DNA of 64,000 nucleotides from the NCBI RefSeq assembly GCF_022900255.1, contig NZ_JALIRM010000011.1, positions 124,001 through 188,000 of the forward strand, given 5' to 3'. This document shows positions 60,655 through 64,000 of this stretch, piece by piece (positions within the stretch are counted from its first letter, which is position 1; every line of letters begins with the position of its first letter). The stretch comes from Lederbergia wuyishanensis. Lineage in GTDB: Bacteria > Bacillota > Bacilli > Bacillales > Bacillaceae_C. The notes beneath the pieces were generated by a model. The model saw nothing but the letters and a program-made list of their open reading frames with translations. It was not told where the DNA came from and did not search any database. The translations under genes were made by a program, and so were the position numbers.

Positions 60655-61155
60655 TCAACTGACCTTTTTTTCGACTTTAGTTTCTACCTTACGCCTAGCT
60701 CTAGTGATGTACATTTGTACTGTAGCCTTACTTAATCCTAAATCATCAGCTATCTGCCCCATACTCATTCCTTGTGCTGCATGAAGAACATAACACTGTC
60801 TTTCCCTCAGTGAAAATGATGTAAAGATGTCAGCCAGTATTATTTTTTCTTCGCTAGTCATATATAATTGGCGATTATTTATGTCTAATTGTTCAGTAAT
60901 ATCAGGAATAATGTCCATACTCTCGAGCGCTTTTCTTTGATAAGCCAATCTTTTGTCAACCCCTCGATATGTTCCTGGCTGTTTTCCAGTTTCTAACCAT
61001 TCAATCGTGAATTCCATATCATCGATCATGCTGTTTATAACCTTTCTATCTTGGCGATCAGTTGGGTTTTCCTTATCCAAACTGTTATGAAGTTTATGAA
61101 GCTGTCTCTTTCCATTTGAATATTCCTGGATTAATTCATCTGCCCAATTTGGCAT
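60655..61155 (-). CDS. Xpf-like phage late sigma-type activator
   Basis: 166 residues. The C-terminal sigma region-4 helix-turn-helix is clear: FTSFSLRERQCYVLHAAQGMSMGQIADDLGLSKATVQMYITRARRKV (about 111-157). The N-terminal part (WADELIQEYSNGKRQLHKLHNSL) matches PBSX Xpf-type proteins. Xpf positively controls PBSX late genes; this is the expected place, upstream of the terminase. GGAGGGGGTATAT precedes the ATG. Confidence 0.86.
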   Translation of the reverse strand: MPNWADELIQEYSNGKRQLHKLHNSLDKENPTDRQDRKVINSMIDDMEFTIEWLETGKQPGTYRGVDKRLAYQRKALESMDIIPDITEQLDINNRQLYMTSEEKIILADIFTSFSLRERQCYVLHAAQGMSMGQIADDLGLSKATVQMYITRARRKVETKVEKKVS

Positions 61156-61168
61156 ATATACCCCCTCC

Positions 61169-61342
61169 TTATCCTCTCTGCCTAAATGCTCCCCTGTGTC
61201 TTCTGTACGTCGGCTTATCCATTCCCATGAGACTCTTAATATCCGATTCTGTTAAAACCTCTGTACGGCGCTTCTGTAGCTTTTTCGGCTGTGGTTTTTT
61301 ATATATGTTTGCTAGTTGTTGTTTAAGTGGTAGATTCATCAT
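61169..61342 (-). CDS. Small basic phage protein upstream of the activator
   Basis: 57 residues from ATG at 61342 (or 61339), with AAGGAG at good spacing. A basic start (LPLKQQLANIYKKPQPKKLQ) and a conserved-looking end LTESDIKSLMGMDKPTYRRHRGAFRQR, a pattern seen in many PBSX-like phages at this place. Possibly DNA-binding. It ends 14 bp before the Xpf-like gene, so the two are probably co-transcribed. Confidence 0.75.
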   Translation of the reverse strand: MMNLPLKQQLANIYKKPQPKKLQKRRTEVLTESDIKSLMGMDKPTYRRHRGAFRQRG

Positions 61343-61429
61343 TTCAACTCCTTGGTTGCAAAATCACTGCAAAATTGTAAAATAGTTGCAATGACATGAA
61401 AACGTTGGTTTAATCAGCTTTTAAAATGC

Positions 61430-61464
61430 AAAAAGACACCAAAAAGCTTTTGCTTTCTAGTGTC
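61430..61464 (-). terminator. Terminator of the early small-gene operon
   Basis: GACAC (61435-61439) and GTGTC (61460-61464) with inner AAAAGC/GCTTT pairing; AAAAA on the left becomes TTTTTGC on the minus strand. It separates the early genes at 61485-63467 from the Xpf-like operon. Confidence 0.7.
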
Positions 61465-61484
61465 CGTCGGTTCTTCCGTAAGGA

Positions 61485-61643
61485 CTATTTATTTTTTAAA
61501 ATCTCTTTTACTGATGATATTAATTGTTCCCGGTTCATCGTCGTGTATCCTTTAACTTTGTTGCGTCTGCAAGTATACTTCAAATCTTTTAACGTCCACG
61601 ATTCTACAGGTGGAATTTCAATAATTATTTGCTCTTTGCTCAA
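61485..61643 (-). CDS. Small Rho_N/SAP-like phage protein
   Basis: 52 residues from TTG at 61643, with AGGAGG upstream inside the end of the previous gene. WTLKDLKYTCRRNKVKGYTTMNREQLISSVKEIL has the helix-extended-helix layout of Rho_N/SAP modules that bind nucleic acid. Its start overlaps the preceding stop (TGATTG). Confidence 0.7.
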   Translation of the reverse strand: MSKEQIIIEIPPVESWTLKDLKYTCRRNKVKGYTTMNREQLISSVKEILKNK

Positions 61644-61832
61644 TCAAATAACCTCCTGCCCTTCTAATCTATCCCTTTGGCTTCGTATGATGTCAAAGGG
61701 CTGTCCATTTTTCCAAATGATTACATCTTCCCCATGACTTTTAGGTGTAACTTTCGTTAAATTGCCTCCAGAGACTATATAAATCCCATCCTCTAGCAAA
61801 TCAATAACCGCCTTAGTCGTTTCATCCGTCAT
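61644..61832 (-). CDS. DUF3954-like small phage protein
   Basis: 62 residues: DLLEDGIYIVSGGNLTKVTPKSHGEDVIIWKNGQPFDIIRSQ, a compact beta protein matching DUF3954 in layout. Function unknown; part of the early operon. Confidence 0.75.
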   Translation of the reverse strand: MTDETTKAVIDLLEDGIYIVSGGNLTKVTPKSHGEDVIIWKNGQPFDIIRSQRDRLEGQEVI

Positions 61833-61834
61833 GC

Positions 61835-62056
61835 CTACCCCTCCTGCTTGTCCATTCCTTTTAAAAGATGTTCATGCACCTTCCATGCCGTTTTCTCTCC
61901 GATTCCTGGGATATCTGTTAATGTCTGCATGCGCTCAGATAAGAACTTATGGAAGATGTCCGTTGCTTCCTGATATCCTACTTGCCTGCCTTGTTCGAAT
62001 CCTTTTTGAAAGACTGGATTTCGTTTGGATTTGGGTTTTAGTTGGTAGGCGTTCAT
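61835..62056 (-). CDS. Small helix-hairpin-helix phage protein
   Basis: 73 residues. The end, TLTDIPGIGEKTAWKVHEHLLKGM, contains a helix-hairpin-helix (PGIGEKTA) suited to DNA binding. The start is basic, followed by NPVFQKGFEQGRQVGYQEATDIFHKFL. It overlaps the upstream gene by 4 bp. Confidence 0.75.
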   Translation of the reverse strand: MNAYQLKPKSKRNPVFQKGFEQGRQVGYQEATDIFHKFLSERMQTLTDIPGIGEKTAWKVHEHLLKGMDKQEG

Positions 62057-62280
62057 CCACCATCCACTCCTAATGCTTGCCGTGCTTTTTCTCCATCATC
62101 TTCTAAAATAGTTGCGTTCACTTCTTCCCAAACATCCACTGAATACTCGTAATTGCTCTTATCAGCATAAAACTCCAACGCTTCACGGAGCCTTAATATT
62201 TCATTATTCTTTTCTTTAATCTCATCAATGAGATATCTGTTATGGGCTTGAACTTCACTGACCAACTTATTCCAACTCAT
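62053..62280 (-). CDS. Small coiled-coil phage protein, paralogue 2
   Basis: 75 residues: a coiled coil (HNRYLIDEIKEKNNEILRLREALEFYADKSNY) and an ending DDGEKARQALG that match the adjacent upstream gene. The two share the REALEFYAD/RESLEFYAD and GEKARQAL motifs. Function unknown. Confidence 0.75.
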   Translation of the reverse strand: MSWNKLVSEVQAHNRYLIDEIKEKNNEILRLREALEFYADKSNYEYSVDVWEEVNATILEDDGEKARQALGVDGG

Positions 62281-62552
62281 TTGGATTCCTCCAATGCTTG
62301 ACGGGCTTTTTCTCCACCGTCTTTCTCAACTTCGTTCATGTCAATGTCTGGATATTCAACATAGTGATTCTTATTATCAGCATAAAACTCCAACGATTCA
62401 CGCAACTGTTCAGCCTTTCTAGTCTGAATCATGACCGAATCACAAAGTGTTTTTATTTCTCTCTGTTGCTCTTCTATCCTCATAGCTGCTTCAATTGGGC
62501 ATTTGATACACCATTCTTTTAATCTTTTAAATTCTTCAAGGTGTTCATTCAT
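62277..62552 (-). CDS. Small coiled-coil phage protein, paralogue 1
   Basis: 91 residues. An N-terminal FKRLKEWCIKCPIEAAMRIEEQQREIKTL coiled coil with a Cys pair, then RESLEFYADNKNHYVEYPD and DGGEKARQALEES. A paralogue of the following gene with an extra N-terminal part. It overlaps both neighbours by 4 bp. Confidence 0.75.
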   Translation of the reverse strand: MNEHLEEFKRLKEWCIKCPIEAAMRIEEQQREIKTLCDSVMIQTRKAEQLRESLEFYADNKNHYVEYPDIDMNEVEKDGGEKARQALEESK

Positions 62553-62962
62553 TTGGATTCCTCCATGTCTATATATACATATCCTTTACCTTCACATTGT
62601 GGACAGTGCTTTTGTCGAGTTCTCCAAGAATTATTACAGATGCAACATGTGATTTTTTCTAAGTTTTCTAATCGCTCTGCCTGTTCCTCCACAGTGGAAA
62701 TGAGCCGTTTGTAATCACCCTTAGGTATAACTAAAAATCTTCCCCTAACGTCATATTCCTTGTACTCACGGCGCATTACCTCTTCTAACTGTTCTTTATC
62801 GTTTTTTCGACGATTCTTCACAATAGCTAGATTATCATCAGTTAAAATTCTGCAATCATCTTTATCACAAACCCAATCCCCATAAACAGCAGTTATACCT
62901 TCATCATCATAGATAAACTCTCCACAAGAGTCACAACGATATTTTTCCTTATTCACACTCAT
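62549..62962 (-). CDS. Two-zinc-ribbon phage protein
   Basis: 137 residues from ATG at 62962 (GGAGGACGGTATGTG upstream). The N-terminal ribbon YRCDSCGEFIYDDEG...WVCDKDDC and the C-terminal ribbon ITCCICNNSWRTRQKHCPQCEGKG flank a helical middle (DYKRLISTVEEQAERLENLEK). Probably nucleic-acid- or protein-binding. It overlaps the 36-residue gene upstream. Confidence 0.75.
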   Translation of the reverse strand: MSVNKEKYRCDSCGEFIYDDEGITAVYGDWVCDKDDCRILTDDNLAIVKNRRKNDKEQLEEVMRREYKEYDVRGRFLVIPKGDYKRLISTVEEQAERLENLEKITCCICNNSWRTRQKHCPQCEGKGYVYIDMEESK

Positions 62963-63059
62963 CACATACCGTCCTCCAACTCCCATTTATCCGTTTATGG
63001 CTGCCTTGCCCTTTGACAACCATCTCACCGCATTTATGACAGATGCCTTTGTATTTCAC
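62949..63059 (-). CDS. Tiny zinc-finger protein (two CxxC pairs)
   Basis: 36 residues from GTG at 63059, behind AAGGAGTGAATCCA. ICHKCGEMVVKGQGSH ... RTVCDECE holds two CxxC pairs that would bind one zinc. It ends inside the next gene's start region. Confidence 0.65.
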   Translation of the reverse strand: MKYKGICHKCGEMVVKGQGSHKRINGSWRTVCDECE

Positions 63060-63089
63060 TGGATTCACTCCTTCACTTTGTATTCGTAT

Positions 63090-63467
63090 TTAGACGTTAG
63101 CTTTATTTAATTCATCCACGGGAAAGCCACGTTTTATAAAATCCTTAAACCGTTCCAATTCTCGCTCATAGCACAATTCTTGATACATTAATCGCAAGTC
63201 ACTTCGAGTTAAGTTGACTTTAAAATATTCATTAAATCTTTTTAGTAACCGATTCGCATCCCTTTCGTCTAAACCCTTACCGATAGGGCGACATAGAGCA
63301 AAAACTACATATAATTTAACTTCTTCAATATCCTTACATCGATTAATCCCTACGTAAGTATTAGTGGGTTCGTCAATGATTAATTCACCAAACCTATTCA
63401 GCAAATCGACTTTGAACTCTTTCATAAATTCCACTACTTCATTAAAATCTAATGTCACTTTTTTCAC
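63090..63467 (-). CDS. Unknown early phage protein
   Basis: 125 residues, mainly helical (VVEFMKEFKVDLLNRFGELII; DERDANRLLKRFNEYFKVNLTRSDLRLMYQELCYERELERFKDFIKRGFP). Not recognised. It may be first or second in the early operon; the methyltransferase lies 31 bp upstream. Confidence 0.65.
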   Translation of the reverse strand: MKKVTLDFNEVVEFMKEFKVDLLNRFGELIIDEPTNTYVGINRCKDIEEVKLYVVFALCRPIGKGLDERDANRLLKRFNEYFKVNLTRSDLRLMYQELCYERELERFKDFIKRGFPVDELNKANV

Positions 63468-63498
63468 CCTTTCAATACGTCGCTTTTTTGTCTACTCA

Positions 63499-64000
63499 TC
63501 ATCTAGCAATCTTCAATTCTTTCCTGCATAACTCCGGTAAATTTGCCTTTACTAACGATTTTGCAAATGGTGGAGGAACACTATTTCCTACTCTTGCCAC
63601 TTGTGAGGTTTTTGGATAACTTTTTCCTTCAAAATCCTTGTCGATAATGTAATCAGTAGGGAATCCCTGGGCGTTGAATAATTCTCTTGGTTGCAACATT
63701 CTTAACCCGATGTCTGATATACCCTTGTAACTTCCTTTGACTGTCACTAAGCCAAACCTGTCTTTAGTTGTAATAGTATGGAGTGGACCGTTTAGTGATT
63801 GCCCTATATCTGATCCGTAAAATTTAGTTAAGAACGCATATACTTTTTCAGTCTCATTATTAAGTGTTATATTTTCAGTGAGAGTAGCCTTGACTAATCC
63901 AAAACGATTCGCGGTCGGTATGGTTGATATCGGCTCTCTCAAACTACTTCCTCTCACTTCATCTCCTTGATGTGTGTAATAGTGGATTAAAAAGTACGCT
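63499..64000 (-). CDS. C5-cytosine DNA methyltransferase, C-terminal part (runs off the window)
   Basis: The frame is open from 63499 to the window edge; a GTG at 63957 is internal, since readable protein (IHYYTHQGDE...) continues beyond it. Repeated target-recognition segments (SLREPISTIPTANRFGLV; SLNGPLHTITTKDRFGLVTV) precede motif IX (LRMLQPRELFNAQGFPTDYII) and motif X (VARVGNSVPPPFAKSLVKAN). It would methylate cytosine, protecting phage DNA from restriction. The catalytic PCQ motif must lie to the right of the window. Confidence 0.9.
   Translation of the reverse strand, partial: AYFLIHYYTHQGDEVRGSSLREPISTIPTANRFGLVKATLTENITLNNETEKVYAFLTKFYGSDIGQSLNGPLHTITTKDRFGLVTVKGSYKGISDIGLRMLQPRELFNAQGFPTDYIIDKDFEGKSYPKTSQVARVGNSVPPPFAKSLVKANLPELCRKELKIAR

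Larger units (their letters stand above)
36153..64000 (-). mobile_element. PBSX/skin-like contractile-tail prophage (right end outside window)
   Basis: From right to left: early small genes, Xpf-like activator, small and large terminase, portal, minor head protein, scaffold, capsid, head-tail connectors, sheath, tube, chaperone, tape measure, baseplate, fibre, holin, endolysin. This is the PBSX/skin order, and the structural genes appear intact. Genes unrelated to virion assembly sit at 36411-38104, 48010-48723 and possibly 60024-60296. No integrase or repressor is seen; they should lie beyond 64000. Confidence 0.9.

Overview
The window comes from a low-GC, endospore-forming member of the Bacillaceae. 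Evidence: the cwlJ-gerQ spore-germination pair, the sigI-rsgI sigma/anti-sigma pair, strong AGGAGG-type ribosome binding sites, frequent TTG/GTG starts, and a PBSX/skin-type contractile-tail prophage. No rRNA or tRNA gene was seen.

Layout. (1) 0.1-3.9 kb: three tandem CgeB/YkvP-like glycosyltransferase paralogues and a polysaccharide deacetylase, probably one surface- or spore-glycan operon. (2) 4-23.6 kb: mostly ordinary chromosome. It holds a DinB-like protein, an aldo/keto reductase, the 3' stump of an scdA-like iron-sulfur repair gene, an MscS-type channel, sigI-rsgI, an acidic secreted protein, two DUF6612-like lipoproteins, a DUF2207 membrane protein, small stress-type genes, a type-B carboxylesterase, gerQ-cwlJ, an alditol-oxidase-like flavoprotein and a rifampin ADP-ribosyltransferase (arr). 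(3) 24.0-36.2 kb: an accessory island. It holds a heterocycloanthracin-type thiazole/oxazole peptide cluster (precursor, ThiF-like maturation protein, cyclodehydratase/YcaO fusion, SagB-type dehydrogenase). Next come an aminoglycoside-phosphotransferase-like kinase with a blasticidin/cytidine-deaminase-like enzyme, then an alpha/beta hydrolase under a TetR repressor that has two DNA-binding domains. (4) 36.2 kb to the right edge: a prophage read almost entirely on the minus strand. From right to left: methyltransferase, small early genes, Xpf-like late activator, terminase, portal, capsid, sheath, tube, frameshifted tail chaperone, tape measure, baseplate, fibre, holin and endolysin. At its left end are a Panacea-type toxin-antitoxin pair and a LexA-boxed WYL/YolD operon. 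Its integrase is not in the window and is expected to the right.

The most unusual structure is a short sequence that reads ATGGGCGGCATGATGTAA on the minus strand, i.e. Met-Gly-Gly-Met-Met-stop, like the 3' end of groEL. It occurs four times in the same orientation (about 24.05, 31.23, 33.43 (degenerate) and 36.15 kb). Each copy has a terminator-like hairpin 80-140 bp to its left, and the copies separate the three cargo segments from one another and from the prophage. I read this as a tandem array of elements inserted one after another at the 3' end of groEL, with the real groEL predicted to lie beyond the right end of the prophage. The repeats are visible in the sequence; the integration history is inference.
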